39,850 bases of DNA from Phaeodactylibacter sp. (GCA_024103175.1 JAGFJE010000283.1:1-39850); one strand, 5' to 3'; shown: positions 8,171-17,293, counted from the stretch's first letter. Numbers and translations: made by a program. Notes: a model not told the origin generated them from the letters alone.

Positions 8171-9646
8171 CTAATAGAATAGCACCTTTACCTCGTTCAT
8201 TTCCTCATCCACCATGAAGAAGCGCACCCGCCGCAGTTTCTGCCCTTCGTCCAGGAGGTCGGCCCCGAGGTGGCCTTCCAGGGAGTTGAGGCGGATAGTG
8301 GTTGCCACATCCTGCAGGGAACGTACCCGGTAGAACTTTCCCCTGCCGTAATTGTCAACCCCTCCCAGGCTGGCCATTCCGTAGGTGAGCTCCGCCGGCT
8401 GCTCTTCGAAGGTGGCATTCTCGGGCGGGTAGGAATCAGAAATGGCCACGTCCAGGCGGTGGCTGCTTTTCACCGGGTTACCGGCGAGCTGCACACCCTG
8501 GGATTTTTCCTCCAGGCCATAATCCGTGAAGGTTTTGAAAAAGTGGTGCGCTATCTTTTCCAGGTTGGCGCCGGTAAGTTCACCGGCTTTCAGTTTTTCC
8601 TCCGGGGAGATGATGCCTTTTTTGAGTTCGAGGGTAATGTCCTGTCCGGGGTCGGAAGCTTCCAGGGTCCGTACAATATCCTGCAGCGTTTTCACCGGCT
8701 GGCTGTTGAGGCCGGTGACGGTATACCCGATGCGTTCTTTCAACACTTCCGCCGCCGGGCTCCCCTCGATAAGGCTATGGATAACAGGCGGGGATTCCGG
8801 GCCGCCGAGCAGGCCTTTGGAGGAGGAGAAAACCACGCCCAGGAAGGCCCGCTTTACCCGGCCTTCATTTTCCATCATTTCCCGGAAAAGCTTTTGGGCC
8901 AGTTGCCCTTCCAGAGCGAAGTTCAACTGGGAGAAAAGGTAATTCTGCCCCTGGTCATTGCGGGTATGTATCCAGGTATTCACGCCGATCACTTCGCCTT
9001 TTTCGTCGACCAGCGGGCCGCCGCTGTTGCCCCAGATCAGAGTGGCGGTATGCTGCAGAAAGCCAAAGCGCCCGGTGGTAGGCCGGAAAAAAAGGCGGTT
9101 CTTCCCGCTTATGATGCCTTCCGTAATGGTATAGGGGTATTGCCCCAGAGGATTACCGATCGAGTAGGCCTTCTGGGCCAACTCCGCCTCCTGTCTGCTG
9201 AAAGACAGGGGTTGCAACTCCTCGCCGGGTTCCTTCCCGTCAAAGGCGAGGAGGGCCAGGTCATAGAAGCTATCGCCACCCACTACCTTCATCGGGTATT
9301 GCTCGCGGGTAATGCTGTAAGCCATGATCGACCCCGGTTCGCCGGACGCGGCATCGATAACGTGCACATTGGTCAGTATGTAATAAGCCCCCTGGTATTC
9401 GATGACAAAACCAGACCCATTGGAGAAGGCCGCGCTCATATCAAGCGATTCCTCGTAGGCAATATCCGCATAGCTGCGGGCGGCCCCGGCATAACCCAGG
9501 ACCTGGTCTTCACCACTCACATCCAATACGGCTACGGTGACGACCCCGGAAAGGGCGCGCTCCAGCGGATTGGCAATTCCCTCCTGGCTCCACAGGGATT
9601 TAGAAAAAAGAAGGCACACCAGGGCGAAAAATACTCGGTTAAGCAT
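8171..9646 (-). CDS. HtrA/DegP-like S1C serine protease with PDZ domain
   Basis: This 491-residue exported protein has a signal peptide ending near SLWSQ. The trypsin-like domain (about 30-255) holds a complete catalytic triad: His95 in LTNVHVID, Asp129 in SFYDLALLAF and Ser208 in WGNSGGPLVD. The intervening SIGNPLG and TITEGIISG are typical of HtrA. A PDZ-like domain follows (about 265-345: AFLGVVFSSSKGLL, then SPAAEVLKERIGYTVTGLNS). The last 130 residues, about 360-491, match no domain I recognise. Predicted role: periplasmic protein quality control or regulated proteolysis. It is an atypical HtrA with one PDZ domain and a unique tail. An 89-codon ORF lies 95 bp upstream on the same strand. 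Confidence 0.88.
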   Translation of the reverse strand: MLNRVFFALVCLLFSKSLWSQEGIANPLERALSGVVTVAVLDVSGEDQVLGYAGAARSYADIAYEESLDMSAAFSNGSGFVIEYQGAYYILTNVHVIDAASGEPGSIMAYSITREQYPMKVVGGDSFYDLALLAFDGKEPGEELQPLSFSRQEAELAQKAYSIGNPLGQYPYTITEGIISGKNRLFFRPTTGRFGFLQHTATLIWGNSGGPLVDEKGEVIGVNTWIHTRNDQGQNYLFSQLNFALEGQLAQKLFREMMENEGRVKRAFLGVVFSSSKGLLGGPESPPVIHSLIEGSPAAEVLKERIGYTVTGLNSQPVKTLQDIVRTLEASDPGQDITLELKKGIISPEEKLKAGELTGANLEKIAHHFFKTFTDYGLEEKSQGVQLAGNPVKSSHRLDVAISDSYPPENATFEEQPAELTYGMASLGGVDNYGRGKFYRVRSLQDVATTIRLNSLEGHLGADLLDEGQKLRRVRFFMVDEEMNEVKVLFY

Positions 9647-9741
9647 AGTGTTATCGTTGTTTAGGGTCAGTGTTTTTTTTGTGAGCAGCGTATTCCACCT
9701 GCCGATATCCTCTCTATTTGGGCAACCGGTAAAGGGTTACC

Positions 9742-10011
9742 TTAATCCTCCCAGGTATCTGCCTCCAGTATCTGCCAGGTACCGGAGCCTTCCCAATCGG
9801 TAGTGCTCGTTATCCGGTTGCCGGCCTCAAGGTTGTCGGCATTACTTTGGAGTATTTCGAAACGAAACTTGAGAGCGTCATTCGTCGAGCGATCCCTGAG
9901 TAATTTCACTCTTGCGGTATAAGTGCCATCCCTCAGAAGGTATTCTCTGCCAATGATCATCCATCCATTGGAGGACAGGATCTGCCGGTGTTGATATTGT
10001 CTTCCTTTCAT
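9742..10011 (-). CDS. Small hypothetical protein, 89 aa
   Basis: This ORF encodes 89 residues with no signal peptide or membrane segment. The sequence reads like a real folded protein, with alternating beta-type strands (WMIIGREYLLRDGTYTARVK, then LKFRFEILQS) and an acidic C-terminus with three Trp (WEGSGTWQILEADTWED). I do not recognise the family. It lies on the same strand as the HtrA-like gene and diverges from the SDR gene, 126 bp away. No Shine-Dalgarno is visible, which is usual in this phylum. It could also be a non-coding stretch; the lack of a competing frame on either strand makes a gene more likely than not. Confidence 0.5.
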   Translation of the reverse strand: MKGRQYQHRQILSSNGWMIIGREYLLRDGTYTARVKLLRDRSTNDALKFRFEILQSNADNLEAGNRITSTTDWEGSGTWQILEADTWED

Positions 10012-10082
10012 ACTTTTCGGGAACCTGTACTGCCCGGGATCAAAGCCGGAAGTTACAAAATAGCAACTTTTTGGGGCAGTAT

Positions 10083-10090
10083 TAACTTTG
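10083..10090 (+). promoter_or_regulatory. Putative -7 element TAACTTTG for the SDR gene
   Basis: TAACTTTG fits TAnnTTTG exactly. It would give a leader of about 40 nt before the ATG at 10138. A TTTG at 10070-10073 is too close (9 bp) to serve as a normal -33 element. Confidence 0.4.
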
Positions 10091-10137
10091 TATGAAAAAG
10101 CCGGTGAACCTTAACAACCCCAGGGCGTTCCAACAAC

Positions 10138-10857
10138 ATGGAACAACTACAAGGAAAAACTGCACTCATTACCGGCGGCAGCAAAGGCATTGGCCTGGGC
10201 ATCGCCGAATCCCTCATTAAAGAGGGCATGAACGTAGCGGTAACCAGCCGCTCGAAGGAAGCCATCGATGAAGCCGCCGCCCGGCTCAACCAGGCCGGCC
10301 CGGGAAAAGCCATCGGCATTGCCGCCGACGTACGCAACCTGGGAGCGCAACAGACCACCGTAGAACGCATCCTCCGGGAATGGGGCAGGCTGGATGTCCT
10401 GGTGGCCAATGCCGGCCTGGGGCACTTCGGCTCCATTGAAAGCCTTACTCCCACCCAGTGGCAGGATACCATCGACACCAACCTCACCGGGGTTTTCAAC
10501 AGCGTCAAAGCCTCCATTCCCGCCCTCAAGGAATCAGAAGGCTACATCATCACCATTGCCAGCCTGGCCGGCACCAACTTCTTTGCCGGCGGCTCCGCCT
10601 ACAACGCCAGCAAGTTCGGCCTGGTGGGCTTCACCCAGGCCATCATGCTCGACCTGCGCCATCACGGGGTAAAAGTCTCTACCATCATGCCGGGCTCGGT
10701 CGCCACTTATTTCAACGATCATACTCCCAGCCCCGCCGATGCCTGGAAGATACAACCCGAAGACCTGGGGCAGATGGTGGTAGACTTGCTGCGGATGAAC
10801 CCCCGTACCTTGCCCAGCAAGGTGGAGGTGCGCCCGACGCAGCCGCCGAAAAAGTAA
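10138..10857 (+). CDS. Short-chain dehydrogenase/reductase (SDR)
   Basis: This 239-residue classical SDR has every key motif: the nucleotide-binding TGGSKGIG at residues 12-19, NAG at 91-93, Asn115, and the catalytic Ser142, Tyr155 and Lys159 in the YNASK motif. The segment after the glycine motif reads VAVTSRSKEA; a basic residue at this place usually favours NADP(H). The PGSVAT segment after the active site is also typical. Substrate cannot be inferred; 3-oxoacyl reductase-like SDRs share this architecture, but so do many others. It is followed by a large hairpin at 11005-11043 and appears monocistronic. Confidence 0.92.
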   Translation: MEQLQGKTALITGGSKGIGLGIAESLIKEGMNVAVTSRSKEAIDEAAARLNQAGPGKAIGIAADVRNLGAQQTTVERILREWGRLDVLVANAGLGHFGSIESLTPTQWQDTIDTNLTGVFNSVKASIPALKESEGYIITIASLAGTNFFAGGSAYNASKFGLVGFTQAIMLDLRHHGVKVSTIMPGSVATYFNDHTPSPADAWKIQPEDLGQMVVDLLRMNPRTLPSKVEVRPTQPPKK

Positions 10858-11004
10858 AAACAGGTCGCAGCCCTTTGTCGTAAAAAATTGACAATCAATT
10901 ATTTATAAGGAAAAACTATGTAAAACCAGGAAGAACAGCCAATGAAAAAGGGCTGCAGGGTGTCCTGGTTTTTGTGGCTAAAAAGCCGTAACTTCACCCG
11001 CGCG

Positions 11005-11043
11005 GCTAGTGGCCAGGCGACTTTAAGTCGACTGGCCACTAGC
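11005..11043. terminator. Long palindrome after the SDR gene
   Basis: Arms 11005-11016 (GCTAGTGGCCAG) and 11032-11043 are perfect complements. After one mismatch (11017/11031) the stem continues through 11018-11023 / 11025-11030, so the element is a near-perfect 39-bp palindrome with almost no loop. It lies about 150 bp after the SDR stop and 140 bp before the hydrolase start. It could be a terminator without a T-run, a cruciform or a dispersed palindromic repeat. Confidence 0.5.
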
Positions 11044-11182
11044 GCCTCACCCCTCCCATTCCCCTAACAAAAGCCACCTTTCCCAACTGACTTTGATCAT
11101 TGCCCTCACCCCTCTCCTTCACTACCTTGCTTGCGGAAAATGGGGCGGCGCCTCCCCGCAAAATTGCCCCACAATTGCGCTT

Positions 11183-11986
11183 ATGAAGGAAAAGGCACTA
11201 ACGAACGGGCATCTTGTCGTAGCGGAGAATAGGCTTCGGGTCCGGCAGGTCGAAGTCACTGAAAAGGAAGCTCAGCCAGCCCTCGTTTTCCTTCACGATG
11301 CGCTGGGTTCAGTAGCGCAATGGAAGGATTTCCCTGTGAAACTGGCTCTGCGCTGCAGGCTCAACGCCATAGTCTATGACCGCATCGGGCACGGGCGCTC
11401 CAGCCCGCTGCTCCAAACCCGCAACAAGGAATACCTGCACCGCGAAGCCCTGGAGATACTTCCGGAGCTGTTGCAACAACTCCGGATACAGAAACCTATT
11501 CTCATTGGACACAGTGATGGCGGTACGATCGCGCTCATTTACGCCGCCTACCATCAGCCCGCCGCCATCATCACAGAAGCTGCCCATGCTTTTGTCGAAG
11601 ACATTACGCTGGAGGGGATCCGCCAGGCGGTTTCCCGAAAAGGCCATCTGATCTCAAAGCTCGCCCAATACCACGGAGACAAGACGGAAGCCCTCTTCGA
11701 TGCCTGGGCCGATACCTGGCTGGATGAGCACTTCCGGGGCTGGAGTATGGAAGGGCTATTGCCACGGATCACCTGCCCGTCTCTGATCATTCAGGGCAGT
11801 GAAGACCAGTACGGTTCGGAAGAACAGGCCAGGCGTATCGCCGGAGGGATTGGCCGCAGTGCGGAAACACTTTTGGTGAAACGATGTGGCCACACTCCTC
11901 ACCGGCAGGCGGAGGAGTTTGTATTGGACAAAATGGCCGCGTTCATTGAAGAAACATTAAGGGCATCAACCGGCCCTGCCAAATAA
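11183..11986 (+). CDS. Alpha/beta hydrolase
   Basis: This 267-residue alpha/beta hydrolase is counted from the ATG at 11183. The frame is open 90 bp further upstream, but that part encodes a Pro/Cys-rich stretch unlike the family, so I reject it. Visible motifs are the oxyanion-hole segment LHDALGS (38-43), DRIGHGRS, the nucleophile elbow GHSDGG (Ser111), the acid in GSEDQYG (Asp208) and the catalytic His237 in CGHTPHR. It looks like a small-molecule esterase or lipase-like hydrolase of the MhpC type and has no signal peptide. The stop is 11 bp before the acyl-CoA synthetase ATG, so the two are almost surely co-transcribed; a substrate released by the hydrolase could be activated by the ligase (inference). 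Confidence 0.88.
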   Translation: MKEKALTNGHLVVAENRLRVRQVEVTEKEAQPALVFLHDALGSVAQWKDFPVKLALRCRLNAIVYDRIGHGRSSPLLQTRNKEYLHREALEILPELLQQLRIQKPILIGHSDGGTIALIYAAYHQPAAIITEAAHAFVEDITLEGIRQAVSRKGHLISKLAQYHGDKTEALFDAWADTWLDEHFRGWSMEGLLPRITCPSLIIQGSEDQYGSEEQARRIAGGIGRSAETLLVKRCGHTPHRQAEEFVLDKMAAFIEETLRASTGPAK

Positions 11987-11997
11987 AACCTGATCTG

Positions 11998-13701
11998 ATG
12001 AAAGAACAACTGAGTTATACCAGCGGTATTTGCAACAAGCCGCTGATCGGAAAGACGATAGGTAAGCTTTTTGATGAAATTGTGGAACAATACCCGGAAA
12101 ATGACGCCCTCATCGTACACCATCAGGGTATCCGGCTGACGTATCGCCAACTGAAAGAACAAGTAGAAACCTGTGCACGGGCTCTGATCGCCATAGGCCT
12201 GAAAAAAGGAGAACGGGTAGGCATCTGGTCGCCCAACTGCGCAGAATGGCCTATCATTCAGTATGCAACGGCAAAGATCGGCGTCATCCTGGTCAACATC
12301 AACCCCAGCTACCGCCTTCACGAACTCGAATATGCGCTCAACCAATCGGGCTGCAGCCTGCTGTTTACCGCCGGTACGTTCAAAAAATCCAACTATATCG
12401 AAATGCTCAACCAGCTGGCGCCCGAGCTGGCCAGCAGTGAACCGGGGAGGTTGGCGGCCGAAAAACTACCGCGCCTGAGGGGTGTCGTCCACCTGGAGCG
12501 AAGCCACTGGCCTGGTATGTGGAACTGGCCTGGTTTCCTGGAAAAAGCCAAAACGGCAGATCCGGAGGCCCTGGCCGAGCGCCAGGCGCTATGTTGCTTC
12601 GACGACCCGATCAACATACAATACACCAGTGGCACTACCGGCTTCCCGAAAGGCGCCACGCTGAGCCACCACAATATCCTGAACAACGGCTACTTTGTTG
12701 CCGACACCATGAAATTCACGTCAAAGGACCGCCTCATCATTCCGGTGCCGCTCTATCACTGCTTCGGTATGGTGCTGGGCAACCTGGGGTGCCTCACGCA
12801 CGGCGCCACCATGATCTACCCGAGCGCGGGGTTTGAGGCGGAGGCCGTATTACAGGCAGTGGAAAAAGAGCGGGCCACCGCCATCTACGGCGTGCCTACG
12901 ATGTTTATCGCCGAACTGGAAGACCCCAATTTCCATAGGTATGACCTCTCCAGCCTGCGCACCGGTATCATGGCCGGAGCCCCCTGCCCGGTTGAGGTAA
13001 TGAAAAAGGTAAAAACCATTATGCACATGCCCGAGGTACAGATCGCTTACGGCATGACGGAAACCAGCCCGGTGAGCACCCAGACCCGCCCGGGCACAAC
13101 GCTGGAAAAACAGGTGAGCACCGTCGGAAAGGTGCACCCCCACCTGGAGATCAAGATCATCGACCCGGAAACGGGGCGCGTCGTCCCCCGGGGAAAAGAA
13201 GGCGAGCTTTGCACCCGCGGCTACAGCGTCATGCTGGGGTACTGGCGCGATGAGGAAAAAACCCGGGAGGCCATAGACCAGGCCCGTTGGATGCACACCG
13301 GAGACATTGCCACGATGGATGAGCAGGGCTATATCAACATCGTAGGGCGGATCAAAGACATGATCATCCGCGGTGGTGAGAATATCTACCCCCGGGAGAT
13401 CGAAGAATTCCTTTTTACCCATCCCAAAGTGAGCGAAGTACAGGTCATTGGCGTCCCCGATGAAAAATACGGAGAGGAAGTAATGGCCTGGATCAAGCTC
13501 AAGGACGGGGAAATGGCTACCGAAGAGGAGATCAGGGCCTACTGCCAGGGCAATATTGCCCATTACAAAATACCCCGATACGTTAAATTCACCGAATCTT
13601 TCCCGATGACGGTAACCGGAAAGATCCGCAAAGTTGAGATGCGGCAGATCAGCGTGGAAGAGCTGGGGCTGAATAAGCAGGCGGAAATAGAAATGGCGTA
13701 G
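11998..13701 (+). CDS. Medium/long-chain fatty acyl-CoA synthetase, AMP-binding
   Basis: This 567-residue adenylate-forming enzyme belongs to the ACSF2 / fatty-acyl-CoA synthetase type. The core motifs are complete: P-loop-like [12 protein letters not shown], the substrate-side [30 protein letters not shown] followed by [23 protein letters not shown], and the C-terminal catalytic lysine region MTVTGKIRK. It activates a carboxylic acid to acyl-AMP and then acyl-CoA; LYHCFGMV is frequent in enzymes for medium-chain fatty acids. Cytoplasmic. It is the second gene of a two-gene unit with the alpha/beta hydrolase. The stop at 13699-13701 is followed by a GC-rich folded region. Confidence 0.93.
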   Translation: MKEQLSYTSGICNKPLIGKTIGKLFDEIVEQYPENDALIVHHQGIRLTYRQLKEQVETCARALIAIGLKKGERVGIWSPNCAEWPIIQYATAKIGVILVNINPSYRLHELEYALNQSGCSLLFTAGTFKKSNYIEMLNQLAPELASSEPGRLAAEKLPRLRGVVHLERSHWPGMWNWPGFLEKAKTADPEALAERQALCCFDDPINIQYTSGTTGFPKGATLSHHNILNNGYFVADTMKFTSKDRLIIPVPLYHCFGMVLGNLGCLTHGATMIYPSAGFEAEAVLQAVEKERATAIYGVPTMFIAELEDPNFHRYDLSSLRTGIMAGAPCPVEVMKKVKTIMHMPEVQIAYGMTETSPVSTQTRPGTTLEKQVSTVGKVHPHLEIKIIDPETGRVVPRGKEGELCTRGYSVMLGYWRDEEKTREAIDQARWMHTGDIATMDEQGYINIVGRIKDMIIRGGENIYPREIEEFLFTHPKVSEVQVIGVPDEKYGEEVMAWIKLKDGEMATEEEIRAYCQGNIAHYKIPRYVKFTESFPMTVTGKIRKVEMRQISVEELGLNKQAEIEMA

Positions 13702-13714
13702 CGCCCGGAACAAA

Positions 13715-13799
13715 AGCCTCCGCCGGATAGGGAACTTATTCCAGGGCAGGGTTTCGCGCCGGTTATTGGTGGCCGGCCCTGCCTCGGCGCCCGGAGGCT
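13715..13799 (+). terminator. Nested GC-rich hairpin after the acyl-CoA synthetase gene
   Basis: The outer arms AGCCTCCG (13715-13722) and CGGAGGCT (13792-13799) enclose a second pair, GGCAGGG and CCCTGCC (around 13745-13785), with GCCGG/CCGGC at the centre. The structure starts 14 bp after the stop. It could end transcription or stabilise the 3' end. No T-run follows directly. Confidence 0.4.
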
Positions 13800-13900
13800 G
13801 CATCAATTCCTCCGGATCAGCCCGAACATTGGGCGTGGGTATGAATTTAGGATAAGCAGAGGCTTTTTTATTTTCGCCGCCGAATCCTAATTTCACCATT

Positions 13901-14707
13901 ATGAAACACTTCTGGCTTTTTGCAGCATTATTGTTTTTCAGCGCCCTGCTTTCCCACGCTCAGGTGGTCAATACGGAAAAGTTGCGCCTCGATAAAAAAG
14001 AAAAAGACATATACGGGGAGGCTAACCTGGACCTCGGCCTGGCGCGGAACCGCGCCGGGCAGACCGTCCGCCTGGGCGCCGGCGCCCGCCTGGAGTTGAG
14101 GCGCAGCAACCACCGGTGGATGTTGCTCGGCGCCTACAACCTCACCCAATTTAATGATGTGGATGAGCCGGGTACGGCGCCTAAGAACTTTGCCGACAAT
14201 GGTTTCGGGCACCTGCGTTACAACCGCCGCATCAATGACTGGCTGACCTGGGAGGCCTTTGCTCAGGCCCAGTACGACAAGATACAGCAGATCGACCTGC
14301 GCCTGCTGGCCGGCGCCGGCCCTCGCGTGCGCTTGCTCAGAAAGGATTCCGCCCAGCTATACTTCGGCGCCCTGTATATGTTCGAACACGAAGAATCGAG
14401 GAATGAATTCGAAGAGCCGGAAGCTTTTACCGAACAGCTCATACTCGATGACCACCGCCTGAGCACCTACCTGTCCGCCGGCCTGCACATCACCTCTTAC
14501 CTGACGGTCAACCATGTCACGTACTTTCAGCCCAACCTCAGCAACTTTTCCGATTTCCGCATTTCCTCGGAGACGGCCGTGTCGATCAAGCTCACCAACC
14601 GGCTTTCTCTGCGCACTTACTTCCAGCTGATCTACGATACGGAGCCGCTCGTCCCCGTGCCCAATGCGATGTATGTGCTGAATAATGGGTTCAGCCTGGT
14701 GTTGTAG
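13901..14707 (+). CDS. DUF481 family outer-membrane beta-barrel protein
   Basis: This 268-residue protein has a signal peptide (MKHFWLFAALLFFSALLSHAQ). The mature part is a run of amphipathic strands with Tyr/Trp/Phe girdles (RWMLLGAYNLTQFND, LTWEAFAQAQYDKIQQIDLR, RVRLLRKDSAQLYFGALYMFEHE) ending in NGFSLVL, a barrel-like C-terminus. The central KIQQIDLRLLAGAGPRVRLL is characteristic of DUF481 proteins, also called salt-induced or YdiY-like outer-membrane proteins. The substrate or role is unknown. A TATTTTCG at 13869-13876 resembles a -7 box. It converges on moaE. Confidence 0.82.
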   Translation: MKHFWLFAALLFFSALLSHAQVVNTEKLRLDKKEKDIYGEANLDLGLARNRAGQTVRLGAGARLELRRSNHRWMLLGAYNLTQFNDVDEPGTAPKNFADNGFGHLRYNRRINDWLTWEAFAQAQYDKIQQIDLRLLAGAGPRVRLLRKDSAQLYFGALYMFEHEESRNEFEEPEAFTEQLILDDHRLSTYLSAGLHITSYLTVNHVTYFQPNLSNFSDFRISSETAVSIKLTNRLSLRTYFQLIYDTEPLVPVPNAMYVLNNGFSLVL

Positions 14708-14711
14708 GACA

Positions 14712-14728
14712 GCTCCGGATTGCGGAGC
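14712..14728. terminator. Small hairpin between convergent DUF481 and moaE genes
   Basis: GCTCCG (14712-14717) and CGGAGC (14723-14728) pair around a 5-nt loop, 5 bp after the DUF481 stop and about 50 bp from the moaE stop. The T-run is missing. It is a modest candidate for a shared terminator. Confidence 0.35.
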
Positions 14729-14776
14729 CAATTACCGACGGCCAATCACGGCCCGCAGACAATGCTCCTGCATTCT

Positions 14777-15193
14777 TTAAGGATGCGCCGCCACCCATAC
14801 TTCTCCGTCTTCGAATATCTCCTTTTTCCAGATGGGCACGGTTTCCTTAAGGGTATCGATAGCATACTGGCAGGCTTCGAATGATGCTTTACGGTGAGGG
14901 GTAGACACGGCGATGATCACTGCTATTTCTCCGGGGTACAATATCCCGGTGCGATGATGGAAAGCTATTTTCTCAGCGGGCCAACGCTCCTTCACCTGTT
15001 CGGCGATCTTCCGCATTTCGGATACGGCCATAGGTTCATAAGCTTCAAATTCGAGGCGGACTACCGCCTTGCCCCTGGTATTGTTGCGCACTGTTCCGAT
15101 AAACACATCGACCCCTCCGGCGCTTTTGCTGGACACAAAGTCTATGCATTGCTGAGCTTGAAGGGGGGTATCGAGCAGTTGTATGTCTATCAT
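14777..15193 (-). CDS. moaE: Molybdopterin synthase catalytic subunit MoaE
   Basis: This 138-residue cytoplasmic protein is the usual length for MoaE. Diagnostic segments are GGVDVFIGTVRNNTRGKAVVRL (dimer and MoaD-binding region), LEFEAYEPMAVSEM, then HRTGILYPGEIAVIIAVSTPHR and the active-site loop ETVPIWKKEIFEDGEVWV with the conserved lysines. MoaE transfers sulphur from MoaD thiocarboxylate to precursor Z (cPMP) to make molybdopterin. No moaD, moaA or moaC is in the window, so this gene is separated from the rest of the pathway here. It is functionally relevant to the molybdenum formate dehydrogenase encoded at 31545-34244. Divergent from the HIT gene. Confidence 0.95.
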   Translation of the reverse strand: MIDIQLLDTPLQAQQCIDFVSSKSAGGVDVFIGTVRNNTRGKAVVRLEFEAYEPMAVSEMRKIAEQVKERWPAEKIAFHHRTGILYPGEIAVIIAVSTPHRKASFEACQYAIDTLKETVPIWKKEIFEDGEVWVAAHP

Positions 15194-15362
15194 GGTTTAA
15201 GTATAAAGGTTATTCTCCAAGAGAATTAAAAAAGGGAACGGATGGTTCACAAAATAGGGGTGTTCTTAAAAAGCTGGGCACGGCCTGTTTGATTTCCCCT
15301 GTTTATTCTTTGAATGGCCCGATTTTTTTCGGAGTTTAGGGCGGGACCCAAACCAATACCTT
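15194..15362. promoter_or_regulatory. Divergent spacer between moaE and the HIT operon
   Basis: This 169-bp AT-rich region must drive moaE (-) and the four-gene operon (+). The small palindrome TTCTCC-AAG-AGAA lies near 15210-15222. No exact TAnnTTTG box is seen, and no TGA-N6-TCA site was found. Confidence 0.3.
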
Positions 15363-15779
15363 ATGCCATCTGATTGTATATTTTGCCGTGTCATCGAGGG
15401 CAGCCTACCTTCCAGTGTCGTTTATGAAGACGAGAAGGCCGTTGCCTTTATGGATATCATGCCGATCAACCCGGGCCATGTGTTGGTCGTCCCCAGGAAA
15501 CACTTCGGGGAGCTCAGCGAATTGGACGAGGATACCGGCGCTCACCTTTTCCGCATAGCCATGCGCGTGGAGAAGGCCCTGCGCGTTTCGGGCCTGCAAT
15601 GCGAGGGGACGAACCTCCTGCAGAATAACGGGCGGGAGGCCTGGCAGGAAGTGATGCATGTGCACCTGCACGTCATACCCCGTTTCAAAGGCGATGGAGT
15701 GAAGGTACAATTCGGCCAGCAACAGGCCGCGCGCGCCCACCTTGACCAATGGGCGGAAAAGATCAAAGCCCGTCTCTAA
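15363..15779 (+). CDS. HIT family nucleotide hydrolase
   Basis: This 138-residue protein of the Hint/HIT branch has an N-terminal CIFC zinc-binding pair (Cys5, Cys8), the nucleotide-binding segment FMDIMPINPGHVLVVPRKH, the NNGREAWQEV loop and the histidine triad HVHLHVIPR (His99, His101, His103). These enzymes hydrolyse nucleoside phosphoramidates or dinucleoside polyphosphates. It is the first gene of a tight operon: only 2 bp separate it from the next ATG. Neighbours acting on phosphate esters suggest a nucleotide clean-up role (inference). Confidence 0.93.
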   Translation: MPSDCIFCRVIEGSLPSSVVYEDEKAVAFMDIMPINPGHVLVVPRKHFGELSELDEDTGAHLFRIAMRVEKALRVSGLQCEGTNLLQNNGREAWQEVMHVHLHVIPRFKGDGVKVQFGQQQAARAHLDQWAEKIKARL

Positions 15780-15781
15780 CC

Positions 15782-16477
15782 ATGAGCCGCTACGCCATTT
15801 CCGACATTCACGGATGCGCCCGCACTTTCGAGGCTTTGCTGGAGCAGATCGCCCTCGGCCGGGAAGATGAACTTTTCCTTCTCGGCGACTACATCGACCG
15901 GGGGTCGGACAGCAAGGGGGTCATCGACCTGATCCTCAAACTGAAACAGGAAGGGTTCCGCCTGCATTGCCTGCTCGGCAACCACGAAGCCCTCCTGCTG
16001 AATGCCCGGGGCGGTATGGGCAGCGAACAACGGCTATGGCTCCAAAATGGAGGTGATGCAACGCTGGACAGTTTTGGCCTTCCCCATTCCGCTGCTCCCT
16101 GCCTCCTGCCCCAACCGTACCTCGATTTCTTCCACCAGTTGGATTGGCACTTCGAAACCGAAGGCTATATCCTGGTTCACGCCGGCCTGGACTTCCGCCT
16201 TGCCCGGCCTCTGGAGGCCGGGCAGGCGCTGATCTGGCTCCGGGACTGGTACGGCCATGTAGACCGAGACTGGCTGCAGGGAAGGGTAGTCGTCCATGGC
16301 CATACCCCCACTCCCCGGCCGATGATCGAAAAGCAGTTGAAAAAACTCGATAAAGTTCCCGTTCTGGATATTGATGCCGGTTGTGTGTTCAATGGGAATT
16401 TCTTTAAATATCTTTGTGCTTTTGACCTGGACAACCGCCGGCTCTACTTCCAGGAAAATATCGAAACGGATGGATAA
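15782..16477 (+). CDS. PPP-type metallophosphoesterase, ApaH/PrpE-like
   Basis: This 231-residue protein starts at the ATG at 15782 (MSRYAISDIHG); the frame extends upstream into the HIT gene and is not used. Metal-binding motifs are in order: SDIHG (Asp8, His10), LGDYIDRGSDS (36-45), LLGNHEALL (Asn67, His68) and VVHGHTPT near residue 177. This is the bis(5'-nucleosyl)-tetraphosphatase (symmetric) / serine-threonine phosphatase branch. Members of this size in Bacteroidota may act on Ap4A-like dinucleotides or phosphoproteins; sequence does not settle which. Its last 8 bp overlap the start of the next gene (ATGGATAA), a sign of translational coupling. Confidence 0.88.
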   Translation: MSRYAISDIHGCARTFEALLEQIALGREDELFLLGDYIDRGSDSKGVIDLILKLKQEGFRLHCLLGNHEALLLNARGGMGSEQRLWLQNGGDATLDSFGLPHSAAPCLLPQPYLDFFHQLDWHFETEGYILVHAGLDFRLARPLEAGQALIWLRDWYGHVDRDWLQGRVVVHGHTPTPRPMIEKQLKKLDKVPVLDIDAGCVFNGNFFKYLCAFDLDNRRLYFQENIETDG

Positions 16478-17291
16478 GGAGATCCTCGAATTTTTGAAAT
16501 CAATAGCCCGGGATGCCGGCCGGATCATGATGAGCCGGCTTCAGGGGGATTATCAGGTTTATACCAAACCCGACCGCTCGAGGGTGACGGATGTAGACCT
16601 GGCCATTTCTGAACGGGTACAGGAGGCTGTTGCCCGGGAATTCCCACACATAGGGCTGCACAGCGAAGAGTCGCCGGATAAGGTGATCCTGTCCGGGCGC
16701 CCTTATTTTATCGTTGACGAACTGGACGGCACCAGTTCCTATATAGACGACCGGACGGGATTTTCCCATCAGTCGGCCTACTATGAGCCCGGCAAAGGGC
16801 TGTTGGCCGGCCTCATCTACTACCCCTGGAACGATTCATTGCTTTACGCCAGCAGAGAGCAAGGCGCCTGGCTGGAAAAGGACGGCGATTCCCGCCGCCT
16901 GCAACCGCCGCCCGCCAGGCCCTTCCACCAGCTCACCTATTTCCACTCTGCCCGTTATCGCGGTGAAAAATATATGGAGGTATTTCGGAAACTGGGGGTA
17001 GGCGACAACCGCATCATTCGCACCGATGCCCGCCGCACCCTGCTCATGGCTCTCGGGCAACTGGACGTCAACCTGTTCCTTCGCCGGCGGATCGCCATCT
17101 GGGACCTGGCGGGCGAAAAAGTCATCATCGAAGCGTTGGGCTTCAGCCATTGCTATCTCGACGGCAGCCCGGTACGCTTCGGCCACGAACCGCCCCGCGG
17201 CAACCGGGGCTACCTGATGTGCCCGGCCGAATGGAAGGATAAATTTTTGGAAGAACTTCCGCGGTTATTACCCAGGGAATACAAAAAATAA
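16470..17291 (+). CDS. Inositol monophosphatase / CysQ family phosphatase
   Basis: This 273-residue cytoplasmic enzyme uses the ATG at 16470, overlapping the preceding stop by 8 bp; the upstream extension of the frame lies inside the previous gene. Lithium-sensitive phosphatase motifs are present: LHSEES (Glu66, Glu67), VDELDGTSSY (Asp83, Asp86, where DP-x-DGT is more usual) and IAIWDLAGEKVIIEALG. Likely substrates are 3'-phosphoadenosine 5'-phosphate, inositol phosphate or a related small phosphate. The ELDGTSS variant and the short length make exact assignment unsafe. The position between an ApaH-like phosphoesterase and a mevalonate-kinase-like gene is unusual. Spacing to the next ATG is 2 bp. 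Confidence 0.85.
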   Translation: MDKEILEFLKSIARDAGRIMMSRLQGDYQVYTKPDRSRVTDVDLAISERVQEAVAREFPHIGLHSEESPDKVILSGRPYFIVDELDGTSSYIDDRTGFSHQSAYYEPGKGLLAGLIYYPWNDSLLYASREQGAWLEKDGDSRRLQPPPARPFHQLTYFHSARYRGEKYMEVFRKLGVGDNRIIRTDARRTLLMALGQLDVNLFLRRRIAIWDLAGEKVIIEALGFSHCYLDGSPVRFGHEPPRGNRGYLMCPAEWKDKFLEELPRLLPREYKK

Positions 17292-17293
17292 AG

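Noticed and set aside
8270..9664. 464-codon open frame opposite the HtrA-like gene
   Set aside because: Antisense shadow; the minus-strand product has a signal peptide, complete catalytic triad and PDZ domain.
12850..13899. 349-codon frame opposite the acyl-CoA synthetase gene
   Set aside because: Antisense shadow of a strongly supported AMP-binding enzyme.
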